Source of the DNA: an uncultured Bacillota bacterium | GTDB lineage: Bacteria > Bacillota_I > Bacilli_A > RFN20 > CAG-826 | Direction of reading: 5' to 3' | NCBI GenBank assembly: GCA_949298195.1 | Contig: CASFVT010000007.1 | Coordinates: forward strand, 1-64,000 | Length of the DNA stretch: 64,000 nt | Shown: positions 34,436 to 43,102 of the stretch, piece after piece | How positions within the stretch are numbered: position 1 is the stretch's first letter | Layout of the letters: each line of letters opens with the position of its first letter | Notes under the pieces: model-generated | The model's input: the letters and a program-made list of their open reading frames with translations, nothing else | Told to the model about the DNA's origin: nothing | Database searches by the model: none | Program-made: the position numbers and the translations under genes

Positions 34436-34941
34436 CTAGTGCTCTCCTTTTCCTTCATTTTCTTGATGGCCCGGTGGTAAGTGACGAGGACGGTACTGAG
34501 TTTCTTCCTGGTGATTTCGGCGATTTCCCGGAACTTCAGCTCGTCGAGGACATGGAGGATGACGATTTCCCGTTCGTCCTTATTCAAGGGGGCGAGCAGA
34601 CGTTCCACCTCGTCCATCCCGTCATGTCTATCGAGTGTCGAGGTCTCGACGAGCCCCTCTTCGTAAGGGGTGTCCCTTCCGTTTCTTTTCAGGTGGTCGT
34701 AGGAGAGGTTCCGGGCAATGGTCGCCAGATACGCATAGGGATTGCTCCCCTTCTCGAAGCGTTCGAGGGAAGAGATGAAGCGGACATAGGTCTCTTGCAT
34801 CACGTCCTTCGCGTCATCTTCCGAGGAGAGAAGACCGTAGGAGATGTAATAGACCTTCCGATGCGTCTCCTCGTAAAAGAGGGGAAACCTGGCATAATCG
34901 CCGGTCCGGAACTCCTCGATGAGCGTTTCCAAGCTGTCCAT
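34432..34941 (-). CDS. ECF-type RNA polymerase sigma factor (module 2)
   Basis: 169 residues. Region 2 covers residues ~10-80 (LLSSEDDAKDVMQETYVRFI, then NPYAYLATIARNLSYDHLKR) and region 4 ~110-165 (LNKDEREIVILHVLDELKFR, then EITRKKLSTVLVTYHRAI). It overlaps its anti-sigma partner by ATGA. The upstream sequence 34967-35002 carries the motif also found before the lipoprotein gene, so the factor probably activates itself. Confidence 0.92.
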   Translation of the reverse strand: MDSLETLIEEFRTGDYARFPLFYEETHRKVYYISYGLLSSEDDAKDVMQETYVRFISSLERFEKGSNPYAYLATIARNLSYDHLKRNGRDTPYEEGLVETSTLDRHDGMDEVERLLAPLNKDEREIVILHVLDELKFREIAEITRKKLSTVLVTYHRAIKKMKEKESTR

Positions 34942-34966
34942 GTTCCAGTTTGAGCCTAGCCCCGCT

Positions 34967-35002
34967 CACTAACCAAACGGGGAAAAGGCCCTTTTTATTA
35001 CA
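34967..35002 (-). promoter_or_regulatory. putative autoregulated ECF promoter of sigma module 2
   Basis: TGTAATAAAA (34993-35002), 14 bases, GTTTGGTTAGTG (34967-34978) on the minus strand, 26 bases from the sigma start. Ten of ten and eleven of twelve block positions match 33219-33254, while the spacer differs. Confidence 0.65.
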
Positions 35003-35596
35003 TCAATCTTCGATTCCGATCAATTCCTTGAACATCGGGAGCGTTTTGGCCCAGTCGCAGAAGACATGCCACTCGCGTAGCTTGTGGTCCTTGCGCTGGA
35101 AATACATCGTCTTCAATTGTTGGTAATTGGTCACCATCGTGGCCCCGAGGCAGAAGCCCGAGGGAAGGGAAGCGACGATGACGCGCCACGCTTTCTGACG
35201 TCCTTCCCGGTCTTCTTCGGGAATGGCATTGTAATAATCGATCAATTCCTTGACCCGGTTCACGATGAGGGGATCGGTCTCGTCGACGCATTGGGAAGCG
35301 ACGTCGAACTTCAAAAGGCAGTGCATTGTCGACTGGCTGGAGACGAAATCGAACCAGTGGTAACGCTGGGCCTCCTTCCACCAGTAAAGGGGGGCAATCA
35401 CATCGAGTTGAACAGTGATGCCCTTCAGAAAATTGTCATGGCCCTCGCCCCCACGGGTCGCGGCCAGGCGGCGGGCTCGGAGGACGTCTTTCTCGGTGAT
35501 GGGACTCGTCTCGAGTTTTGTCCGCATCGGGTTGCCCGAGGCCTTGATGGCCCGTTCGAGCCCATAGACAGATTCGTTTCCAATCCAGTAATTCAT
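35003..35596 (-). CDS. ThyX-like protein, divergent
   Basis: 197 residues. The middle part (DNFLKGITVQLDVIAPLYWW, then EAQRYHWFDFVSSQSTMH) recalls the flavin-dependent thymidylate synthase fold and the place of its RHRxxSxNExS motif, but the canonical Arg-His-Arg is replaced by QRYHW and the substrate loop differs. It is coupled to folD by a 4-base overlap, and FolD makes the methylene-tetrahydrofolate that ThyX uses. A ThyX-related enzyme is the best guess; it may not make dTMP. Confidence 0.5.
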   Translation of the reverse strand: MNYWIGNESVYGLERAIKASGNPMRTKLETSPITEKDVLRARRLAATRGGEGHDNFLKGITVQLDVIAPLYWWKEAQRYHWFDFVSSQSTMHCLLKFDVASQCVDETDPLIVNRVKELIDYYNAIPEEDREGRQKAWRVIVASLPSGFCLGATMVTNYQQLKTMYFQRKDHKLREWHVFCDWAKTLPMFKELIGIED

Positions 35597-36396
35597 TCTC
35601 CGTGTTCCTTTCTGGCCTTCATCACGTTCTCCATGAGGGATAGCCTCGTCAAGAGCCCGACCCCGCCGGGCACCGGTGATTGAAAAGCCACTTCCCTACC
35701 GGGAAGGATGTCTCCGTGGAGATGTCCGTCATCACCCCTCGAGATTCCTACGTCAATGAGGTAGGCGTTAGGCTTGAAGCTGAAGCGGGTATCGATGAAA
35801 CCAGGGCGGCCAATGGCCACGACGAGGAGATCGGCGTGGGCAAGATAGAAGGCCATGTCGACTTCCTTGGTCCGCGAGTGAAGCACCGTGACGTTCATGT
35901 TTTTCTTGAGGAGGAGGTTGGCCATCGGCTTCCCGACGATGTCGCTTCGGCCGATGACGACGGCATTTTTGCCTTCGAAGGGGAAATCCTGGGCCTCGAG
36001 ATAGGAAACGATTCCTGCAGGGGTACAGGGAAAATAAGGGCTCTCCGAGAGGAATCCATCGACGTCTTTGTCGAGCGGTATTGCCTGGGTGAGCGACTTC
36101 CCATTGAGCGAGGGAGGAAGGGGAAGCTGGACGATGATTCCGTCGATTGAACGGTCGGCGGCATCCTCGGAGATGGCTTTTAGGAGTTCCTTTTCCTCAA
36201 TGCCTGCATCGAACCACCGGTGAAGGGCCAGAAAACCGAGCTCAGCGGCATCCTTGAGCTTGCCGCGAATGTAGGAATCGCTCCCGGCATCGTGTCCGAC
36301 TTGGAAAATAGAAAGGCACGGTGGCCTCTTGAGCGAAGCGGCTTCGAGCAATAGCTCCTTTTTCCGCCGGGCGACGAATTCCTTGATGGTTTCCAC
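35593..36396 (-). CDS. folD: methylenetetrahydrofolate dehydrogenase/cyclohydrolase
   Basis: 267 residues from GTG 36396 (METIKEFVARRKKELL). FolD signatures are present: GSDSYIRGKLKDAAELG near residue 40 with the catalytic Tyr and Lys, DGIIVQLPLPPSLNG near 90, DKDVDGFLSESPY near 110, VIGRSDIVGKPMANLLL near 155 and PVPGGVGLLTRLSL at the end. It interconverts one-carbon tetrahydrofolate forms. The open frame continues upstream without similarity, so the GTG is preferred; TATCCT lies 7 bases before it. It overlaps the ThyX-like gene by 4 bases. Confidence 0.93.
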   Translation of the reverse strand: METIKEFVARRKKELLLEAASLKRPPCLSIFQVGHDAGSDSYIRGKLKDAAELGFLALHRWFDAGIEEKELLKAISEDAADRSIDGIIVQLPLPPSLNGKSLTQAIPLDKDVDGFLSESPYFPCTPAGIVSYLEAQDFPFEGKNAVVIGRSDIVGKPMANLLLKKNMNVTVLHSRTKEVDMAFYLAHADLLVVAIGRPGFIDTRFSFKPNAYLIDVGISRGDDGHLHGDILPGREVAFQSPVPGGVGLLTRLSLMENVMKARKEHGE

Positions 36397-36431
36397 TTGG
36401 AGAAGGATATCATCTTTTCGCCTATGCGCAG

Positions 36432-36454
36432 CAAAAAAGGGGCCTAAGCCCTTT
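36432..36454 (-). terminator. intrinsic terminator after secG
   Basis: Minus strand AAAGGGC-TTAG-GCCCCTTTTTT, stem of about 6 bp with a U-run, located between secG and folD. Confidence 0.75.
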
Positions 36455-36469
36455 CGCGTAGTGACCCCC

Positions 36470-36784
36470 TCAATGGATGAGGCCAAGGGCCGCCGCGACC
36501 GAGGCCGAGGCATCCGCCGCTTCGCTGCTCGAGGCGGCTGCCGCCGCATTCACCGAGTTGAGGACCATGATGAGAAGGGCCATGAAGAGGAAGACGACCG
36601 CGAAGCCGAAGGTCAACCAACTGATGACCTTCTCGCTGCCCCTCTCCTTGGTCTTGGCGAAGACATTGAGGCCGCCCCCGGTGATGGCACCGGAAGCACC
36701 TTCGCTTTTACCGCCTTGGAGAAGGCTCAAGACGATGACGACGAGGGCCACGATGACGAATATGTAGTCGTACCATTGAAGCAT
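36470..36784 (-). CDS. secG: SecG preprotein translocase subunit
   Basis: 104 residues with two membrane segments (YIFVIVALVVIVLSLLQGG and ISWLTFGFAVVFLFMALLIM) separated by the conserved loop SGAITGGGLNVFAKTKERG. SecG assists SecYEA-driven export. The C-terminal ~25 residues are an Ala/Ser-rich tail beyond the usual ~75-residue protein. No ribosome binding site is seen; TATAAC near 36822 may be its -10, ~35 bases upstream. Confidence 0.92.
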   Translation of the reverse strand: MLQWYDYIFVIVALVVIVLSLLQGGKSEGASGAITGGGLNVFAKTKERGSEKVISWLTFGFAVVFLFMALLIMVLNSVNAAAAASSSEAADASASVAAALGLIH

Positions 36785-36828
36785 ATCGATAAAAACCCAT
36801 GCGCCCTTTTGGGCTTCGTTATATTAGT

Positions 36829-37485
36829 TTAGTTGTGGGGAGTAATCAACGCCGTTTTCTCGCCTAGGAGCTCTAGGAGGGAGGATATCTTCTCGTAATC
36901 CTCTTCGGGGTGTTCGCCCTGTCGATCGATGAGGATCCCCTCGATGCCGGCGGCCTCGGCCGCCTCGAGATCTTGGAGGGAGTCGCCGACGTAAACCGTC
37001 TCCCCGGGAGCAATGTCCGGATAAAGGGCCATGGCTGCGAGGAGGGGGTCGGGATAAGGCTTCGGCCGCCTATTGGATGAACTGCCGACGACTCCGCCGA
37101 ACAGGCTCTCGATGCCCTTAGTTTTGAGAATCCGGCGAATGTGCCCCTCGGTGTTCCCGGAAACGATCGAGAGTTTCTTGCCCGCGGCATGGAGGTTCTT
37201 CATAACGGGCACGCTTTCGGGAAAGAAGTCGATGGCTTCGAGGTTCTCAGGATAATCGAGGGCTTCAACGATCTTATAGGCGAAACGGGCATAGTCTTTC
37301 TCGTCGTGGATACCAACCAACTTGGCAGTCTGGTCTAGCGACATGTGCATGTAGACGGAGGCCATCTTCGGGTCATACGGGAGACCGAGTTCGTCAAAGC
37401 CGGCTTTGTAGACATTGACGAGGGAACGGGCCGAGTCAGCCAAGGTTCCGTCGAAATCAATGAGGTAGAGTCAATATTCCTTCAT
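36829..37485 (-). pseudogene. HAD-family phosphatase (Gph/PpaX-like) with in-frame TGA at codon 5
   Basis: The ATG at 37485 overlaps the uvrB stop (ATGA), the normal coupling in this genome. It reads MKEY, then TGA (37473-37471), then LYLIDFDGTLADSARS. The segment after the stop carries the HAD nucleophile motif DFDGTLADS; motifs SIVSGN, KPYPDP and GDSLQDLEAAEAAG follow in one intact frame to 36829. The next conventional start would lose the nucleophile. The rest is well preserved, so this is a recent nonsense mutation, a sequencing error for TGG, or a rare non-AUG start (an ATT codon precedes DFDGT). Confidence 0.75.
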
Positions 37486-39467
37486 AGGCTTCCTTTCAGT
37501 TCGATGATGGCATCGCGGATTTGGGCCGCCCGTTCGAAGTCGTAGTTCTTCGCGGCTTCCCGCATCTCCTTCTCCATCTTCTTGACGTGTTTTTCTATTT
37601 CACTTCGAGGGGCTTTTGCGGAGATTTTGACGATTTCGTCTAGTTCGGATTCGTCGTTGGTAAGCGGGGGGCGGATTTCTTTGACGATAGTGGTCGGGAC
37701 GATGCCGTTCTCCTCGTTATAGGCTTCCTGGATTCTCCTCCGGCGGTTTGTCTCGTCAATCGCCTCGCGCATCGAGGAAGTGACCTCGTCCGCGTACATG
37801 ATGACTTCCCCGTGGGCATTCCGGGCCGCCCGTCCGATGATTTGGATGAGGGAGGTCGTAGAACGGAGGAAGCCTTCCTTGTCCGCATCGAGGATGGCGA
37901 TGAGGCTGACCTCCGGGATGTCGAGTCCCTCCCGGAGGAGGTTGATCCCGACGAGCACGTCGAACTTTCCCTTCCGGAGTTGATAGATGATGGCCGTCCG
38001 TTCGAGGGTCTTCGTCTCGTTGTGGAGATAGGTCACCTTGATGTCCCGTTCCTTCAGGAACTTGGTGAGATCTTCGGCCATCCGAATGGTTAGGGTAACG
38101 ATCATCACCCGTTCGTTCCTCTCGATCCTTGCCCTGATTTCGCTGAGGAGGTCATCGATCTGCCCAAGAGTCGGACGGACGTTGATCTTCGGGTCGAGGA
38201 GCCCGGTCGGACGGATGATCTGCTCGACGTAGGTTCCGCCGGCTTTCTTCAATTCATATTCTCCCGGGGTGGCCGAGGTGCAGACGACGTGATTGGGGTA
38301 GAGGGACTCGAATTCCTCAAAATTGAGGGGCCGGTTATCGAGGGCGCTCGGAAGACGGAAGCCATATTCGACGAGGGTCGATTTCCGCGATCTGTCGCCG
38401 TTGTACATTCCACTGACCTGAGGGAAGCTCACGTGGGATTCATCGACGAGGAGGAGGTAGTCTTTCGGGAAATAGTCCATGAGGGTCCATGGCCGTTGGC
38501 CGGGTTTCCGCCCATCGATGTGACGGGAATAATTCTCAATCCCGGGGCAGATGCCGAATTCCTTGAGACTCTCGATGTCTTGCTTGGTGCGCAGTTCGAG
38601 GCGCTCGGCCTCGAGGAGTTTCCCTTCGCTTCGAAAATAGGCGAGGCGCTCAGCGAGTTCCTCCTCAATCGAATCGCAGGCCCGGAGGATCCGTTCGCGG
38701 GTAGCCGCGTGGTCGTAGGCAGGATAGATGGGGCAAGTCTTCATCGATTTCAGGACGACCCCATTGAGTCGGTCGATTTCCCTAATCGACTCAATCTCGT
38801 CCCCAAAGGTGGAAATGCGGATGTAATAGTCCTTGGAGACCATCGGGGCAATGTCGATGACATCACCCCGTACCCGGAAGCTGCCGGGAGGGAGATCGGC
38901 GTTGTCCCGATGGAACTGCGATTCGACCAGGCGGGAGAAGAAGCGTTTCCGGTCGAGTTCCTCGCCGACCCGGATCTCGAAGACGAGACCCCGGTATTCC
39001 TCGGGGTCGCTGAGACCGTAGATGGCCGCGACCGAGGCAACGACGATGGTGTCGTTCCGCTCGAGGATGGAATTGACGGCCGAGGTGCGGAGCATCTCGA
39101 TGTCATCATTCATCACCGCATTCTTCTCGATGTAGGTGTCGCTCTTTGGAATATAGGCTTCAGGCTGATAGAAATCGAAGTTGGAAACGAAATATTCGAC
39201 GCGGTTTTGCGGGAAAAGTTCTTTGAATTCCCCATATAACTGGGAGGCGAGGGTCTTGTTGTGGACCAAAACGAGGGTCGGGCGGTCGAGGGCGCTTACG
39301 ATGTTCGCGTCGGTAAAGGTCTTACCTGTCCCAGTCGCCCCCATGATGACTTGGAATCGCCGCCCTTCCTCAAAGCCCTTGAGGATTCTGGCGATGGCCT
39401 TGGGCTGGTCACCAGTCGGCTTGTACTCCGAAGTCAAGGCAAAATGCCCAGGAAGCGCAGAGGGCAT
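37482..39467 (-). CDS. uvrB: excinuclease ABC subunit B
   Basis: 661 residues, standard. Walker A GATGTGKTFTDANIV near residue 44, the beta-hairpin FDFYQPEAYIPKSDTYIEKN near 98, helicase motifs including LLVDESHVSFPQVSGMY near 335, and a C-terminal UVR motif (EIEKHVKKMEKEMREAAKNY). It verifies DNA damage and loads UvrC. The start is 1 base after the prfB stop, and the HAD gene follows with a 4-base overlap. uvrA and uvrC are not in the window. Confidence 0.97.
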   Translation of the reverse strand: MPSALPGHFALTSEYKPTGDQPKAIARILKGFEEGRRFQVIMGATGTGKTFTDANIVSALDRPTLVLVHNKTLASQLYGEFKELFPQNRVEYFVSNFDFYQPEAYIPKSDTYIEKNAVMNDDIEMLRTSAVNSILERNDTIVVASVAAIYGLSDPEEYRGLVFEIRVGEELDRKRFFSRLVESQFHRDNADLPPGSFRVRGDVIDIAPMVSKDYYIRISTFGDEIESIREIDRLNGVVLKSMKTCPIYPAYDHAATRERILRACDSIEEELAERLAYFRSEGKLLEAERLELRTKQDIESLKEFGICPGIENYSRHIDGRKPGQRPWTLMDYFPKDYLLLVDESHVSFPQVSGMYNGDRSRKSTLVEYGFRLPSALDNRPLNFEEFESLYPNHVVCTSATPGEYELKKAGGTYVEQIIRPTGLLDPKINVRPTLGQIDDLLSEIRARIERNERVMIVTLTIRMAEDLTKFLKERDIKVTYLHNETKTLERTAIIYQLRKGKFDVLVGINLLREGLDIPEVSLIAILDADKEGFLRSTTSLIQIIGRAARNAHGEVIMYADEVTSSMREAIDETNRRRRIQEAYNEENGIVPTTIVKEIRPPLTNDESELDEIVKISAKAPRSEIEKHVKKMEKEMREAAKNYDFERAAQIRDAIIELKGSL

Positions 39468-40584
39468 CTAAGCGTTGCCTCCCTCCCTGGAAAGCATTTC
39501 AAGATAGGCGTACATGAAACGGTCGACTTCCCCATCCATGACACCGTTCACGTCCGAGGTCTCCTCCCCGGTCCGATTGTCCTTGACGAGAGTATATGGG
39601 CAGAAAACGTAACTTCTGATTTGACTCCCCCACTCGATGTTCTTCTGCTCTCCGACGATCGACTTGAGCTTTTTTTCTCTCTCCTCGAGTTTGAGGGCCA
39701 TGAGACGGTCGGTAAGCATCTGCATGCAGGTTGCCTTGTTCATGAGCTGGGACCGTTCGATTTCACATTGAACGACAATCCCCGTGGGGAGGTGGGTGAT
39801 GCGGACGGCCGATGATACTTTGTTCACGTTTTGGCCACCGGCCCCACCGGAACGGAAAGTGTCGACCCGGAGATCCTTCGGATCGATTACGACGTCGGCG
39901 ACTTCGCCGAATTCGGGAACGACGTTGACCGAGGCGAAGGAAGTATGCCGCCGGGCATTCGCGTCGAAGGGGGAAATCCGGACGAGGCGATGAACCCCTT
40001 TCTCGCTTTTGAGGAGCCCATAGGCGTTATGACCCTCGACCTTGATCGTGGCCGACTTGAGCCCGGCCTCGTCCCCGGCCTCCAGGGCGAGGGGAGTCAC
40101 CTTGAAACGGTGCTTCTCGGCCCAGCGTTGATACATCCTGAGGAGCATGTCTGCCCAATCCTGGGCCTCGGTTCCCCCGGCCCCGGGGTGGATTTCCAAG
40201 GTGGCGTTCCGATTATCGTATTCCCCTGAGAAAAGGAGGAGGTTTCGAAGTTCCCCGATTTCCCGGTCGAGGGTTGATAGCAAATCGTTGGTGAGTTCGA
40301 GCATCTCGGCCTCCGCGGCTTCGGGGGCGTTCAAAAGGCCGATGAAGTCCTCATAATCGCCTTTGATCTTCTTGTATGAGTTGACCTTCCACCGAAGATC
40401 GTTGAGTTCATTGACTACCCCAAGGGCCGTCTTCCGGTCATCCCAAAAAGAGGGGCTGTTCTCCTCTTTTTCCAGTTCGGTTATCTTCCCTTCCAGTTTC
40501 GGGAGGTCAAAGAGAATCACCGAGCTGCGAGACGAGGAGCCCGATCCGTTGGGCTTCTTGCCTTAATTCGACTAGCTCTTTCAT
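39468..40584 (-). CDS. prfB: peptide chain release factor 2, with programmed +1 frameshift
   Basis: Translation starts at ATG 40584 (MKELVELRQEAQRIGLLVSQ), reaches CTT-TGA at 40512-40507 after 25 codons, and must shift +1 to GAC CTC to continue as DLPKLEGKITELEKEE. Just upstream GGTGAT can pair with the AUCACC part of the 16S 3' end. This is the classic autoregulatory site: low RF2 slows termination at UGA and favours the shift. The body has the SPF recognition motif and GGQ (RSGGAGGQNVNKVSS). The ATG overlaps the secA stop. Confidence 0.95.
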
Positions 40585-43025
40585 TTATTCCCTTCTTTGC
40601 TTTCTTCGCTGTTGGCAGCTTTTTCCCCGGCATTGACTTCCTTAGCTTCGCCTTCGACCCGGGCCGGGCTCTCCGGGGCCTTACGCACCAGTTTGACGTT
40701 GAGGAGATTGAGTGCGGTATCGACGGCAATCCGCTCATTCATCTCCCGGAAGAGGTCGTAGCCCTCGTTTACGTAATCCTGAAGAGGGTTGGTATGGGCA
40801 TAACTGCGAAGCCCAATGCCTTCCCGAAGGTGGCTCATGGTATCGATGTGAGTTTGCCAATTCCGATCGATGACCCGGAGTGATAGCTGGCGTTCAACCA
40901 TGTCGGCATCCTTGGCCGGCCACTGCTTCCGCTTCTCAAGATAGGCCCCATAGAGCATGTCTCCGAGGTCTTCGCCCGCCTCTTCCATCGGAGCCCCGTC
41001 ATAGGCTTCGACGTAGATGCTCCCCTCGGGGAGGAACCGCGGTTCGACCGTTGATTTGAGGAGGGAGCCGACAATGACTTCGTCGTTGGTGTTTTTATCG
41101 ACGGACTTCTTGGCCAATTCCCGCCCGGTCGTCTTGAAGAAGTCATTGATGAGGTCAACGATGTCCTCGGCCATCAAGATGGCATCCCGTTTCTTGTAGA
41201 TGATGTCACGTTGCTTGGCCAAGACGTCGTCGTAATCCTTGAGGTTTTTCCGGATGTCGAAGTTCTTGCCTTCGATCTGCTTCTGGGCATTGGTAACGGC
41301 ATTGGTGAGCATCTTGTTCTCGTAGCTGTCGTCTTGAAGGTTCTCAGCGAAGAGCTTCCGGATGTTCTCAGGGGCAAACCTCCGCATCAACTCGTCGTCG
41401 AAACTGACGAAGAAGCGGGAATAGCCGGGGTCGCCCTGCCGGCCGGAGCGTCCACGGAGCTGATTGTCGATACGGCGCGATTCGTGGCGTTCGGTGCCAA
41501 AGACGCATAGGCCGCCAAGCTCAGCCACCCCGGGGGCCAACTTGATGTCGGTGCCACGTCCGGCCATGTTGGTGGCCAGGGTGACCGCGCCCTTTTCCCC
41601 GGCGTGGGAAATGATTTCGGCCTCGCGGGCCTGGTTCTTGGCATTCAAGACCTCATGGGGAATCTCGGCTTGGTCGAGGAGATGGCTGATCTCGAGGTTG
41701 CTTTCGACCGAAACAGTGCCGATGAGAATCGGCTGTCCTTTCTCGTGGCGTTCCTTAACGGCCAATACGAGGGCCTTCAACTTGGCATCGTGGGTCGCGA
41801 AGATGAGGTCGGTGTCGTCGATCCGCTGAACCGGACGGTTGGTCGGGATGCAGATGACCTTCATGTTGTAGATGGTCTGGAATTCCTCTTCCTCGGTCTT
41901 GGCCGTGCCGGTCATGCCGGAGAGCTTGGTGTAAAGGCGGAAGAAATTCTGGTAGGTGATGGTGGCAAGGACGACCGTCTCCTGCTTGATTTCCACCCCT
42001 TCCTTGGCCTGGATGGCCTGCTGGAGGCCGTCGTTGTACTCCCGTCCCGGCATGATGCGGCCGGTGAATTGGTCGATGAGCTGGATCTTGCGTTCCTTGT
42101 CGACCATGTATTCGACATCCCGGGCCATGATGTAATTGGCTTTGAGGGCTTGGTGAATCCGGTGGACGAGATCGCTGTTCTCGGGGTCGTAGAGGGAGTG
42201 GATGCCGAACATCCGCTCGGCCTTGTCGTTACCCGAATCAGTGAGGGAGGCCGTCTTGTCCTTGACGTCGATGCTGAAGTCGACGCCTTTCTTGAGCCGT
42301 TTGACGAAGCGGTCGGCAACTTGGTATTGGCTTGCCGGGGCCCTCGAGCCACCGGAAATGATGAGTGGGGTCCGCGATTCATCGATGAGGATGGAGTCGG
42401 CTTCGTCGACGATGGCGAAGTTGAGCCCCCGGAGGACCCGTCCCTTGAGTGACGGGGCCATGTTGTCCCGAAGGTAATCGAAACCCAGCTCGCTATTGGT
42501 CGTATAGGTAATGTCACAGGCATAGGCCTCGCGTTTCTCGAGGGTGGATTTCGAGGCGAGGTTCACTCCAACCGTAAGGCCGAGGAAACGGTAGATCTGG
42601 CCCATCCAGTCCGCGTCACGGGCGGCCAAGTATTCGTTGACGGTGACAACGTGGACCCCCTTGCCGGTGAGGGCGTTGAGGTAGACCGCCATAGTAGCCG
42701 TCAAAGTCTTCCCTTCACCTGTCTTCATCTCGGCCACATCGCCGTTATTGAGGACGAGGGCACCGACGATCTGGACCTTGAAGGGCTTTTGGTGGAGGGT
42801 CCGCCAAGCCGCTTCGCGGGCGACGGCAAACGCCTCGTACTTGATTTCCTCAAGAGGGGTGCCGTTTTTCAGCTTCTCTTGGAATTCGCGGGTCTTGGCA
42901 ACGAGCTCCTCGTCGCTTTTCTTGCCCATTTCCTCGTCATAAGCGAGGACACGGTCGGCTTCCCGCATGTAACGGTTCAGCTCGCGCTTTTCGAGCTGGA
43001 AGATCTTCTCGATGATGTTGGCCAT
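40581..43025 (-). CDS. secA: preprotein translocase ATPase SecA
   Basis: 814 residues. Walker A AEMKTGEGKTLTATM near residue 102, Walker B IVDEADSILIDESRTPL near 208, the preprotein cross-linking domain, and TNMAGRGTDIKLAPGVAELG near 490. It drives proteins through SecYEG. The end is a Glu/Lys/Ala tail and lacks the Cys-rich zinc-binding SEC-C domain of many SecA proteins. The start has GAGGTGAG upstream. Its promoter (43065-43093) contains the same inverted repeat as the S10 promoter. Confidence 0.97.
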   Translation of the reverse strand: MANIIEKIFQLEKRELNRYMREADRVLAYDEEMGKKSDEELVAKTREFQEKLKNGTPLEEIKYEAFAVAREAAWRTLHQKPFKVQIVGALVLNNGDVAEMKTGEGKTLTATMAVYLNALTGKGVHVVTVNEYLAARDADWMGQIYRFLGLTVGVNLASKSTLEKREAYACDITYTTNSELGFDYLRDNMAPSLKGRVLRGLNFAIVDEADSILIDESRTPLIISGGSRAPASQYQVADRFVKRLKKGVDFSIDVKDKTASLTDSGNDKAERMFGIHSLYDPENSDLVHRIHQALKANYIMARDVEYMVDKERKIQLIDQFTGRIMPGREYNDGLQQAIQAKEGVEIKQETVVLATITYQNFFRLYTKLSGMTGTAKTEEEEFQTIYNMKVICIPTNRPVQRIDDTDLIFATHDAKLKALVLAVKERHEKGQPILIGTVSVESNLEISHLLDQAEIPHEVLNAKNQAREAEIISHAGEKGAVTLATNMAGRGTDIKLAPGVAELGGLCVFGTERHESRRIDNQLRGRSGRQGDPGYSRFFVSFDDELMRRFAPENIRKLFAENLQDDSYENKMLTNAVTNAQKQIEGKNFDIRKNLKDYDDVLAKQRDIIYKKRDAILMAEDIVDLINDFFKTTGRELAKKSVDKNTNDEVIVGSLLKSTVEPRFLPEGSIYVEAYDGAPMEEAGEDLGDMLYGAYLEKRKQWPAKDADMVERQLSLRVIDRNWQTHIDTMSHLREGIGLRSYAHTNPLQDYVNEGYDLFREMNERIAVDTALNLLNVKLVRKAPESPARVEGEAKEVNAGEKAANSEESKEGNK

Positions 43026-43064
43026 TTCTCACCTCGGAACAAAAGTCATGAAAAACCGACGTAG

Positions 43065-43093
43065 ATAATACCATCATGCGCGCATGAGGGCAA
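43065..43093 (-). promoter_or_regulatory. sigma-A-type promoter of secA
   Basis: Minus-strand -35 TTGCCC (43088-43093), 17-base spacer, -10 TATTAT (43065-43070). The spacer is largely made of the 14-base inverted repeat 43074-43087. Confidence 0.7.
43074..43087. repeat. inverted repeat TCATGC-N2-GCATGA inside the secA promoter
   Basis: A perfect 14-base palindrome (central GC) lying between the -35 and -10 of secA. The 12 outer bases are identical to those at 3267-3280. Probable operator. Confidence 0.5.
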
Positions 43094-43102
43094 ACCCGGT
43101 GA

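Noticed and set aside
37471-37473. Reassignment of TGA to tryptophan, as in mycoplasmas
   Set aside because: prs, nrdD, uvrB, secA and others end at TGA with neighbours starting there, Trp is encoded by TGG throughout, and prfB (RF2) with its UGA frameshift site is present.
40581-40660. Truncated SecA because the C-terminal zinc domain is missing
   Set aside because: Many bacterial SecA proteins lack this domain; the rest is full length and coupled normally to prfB.
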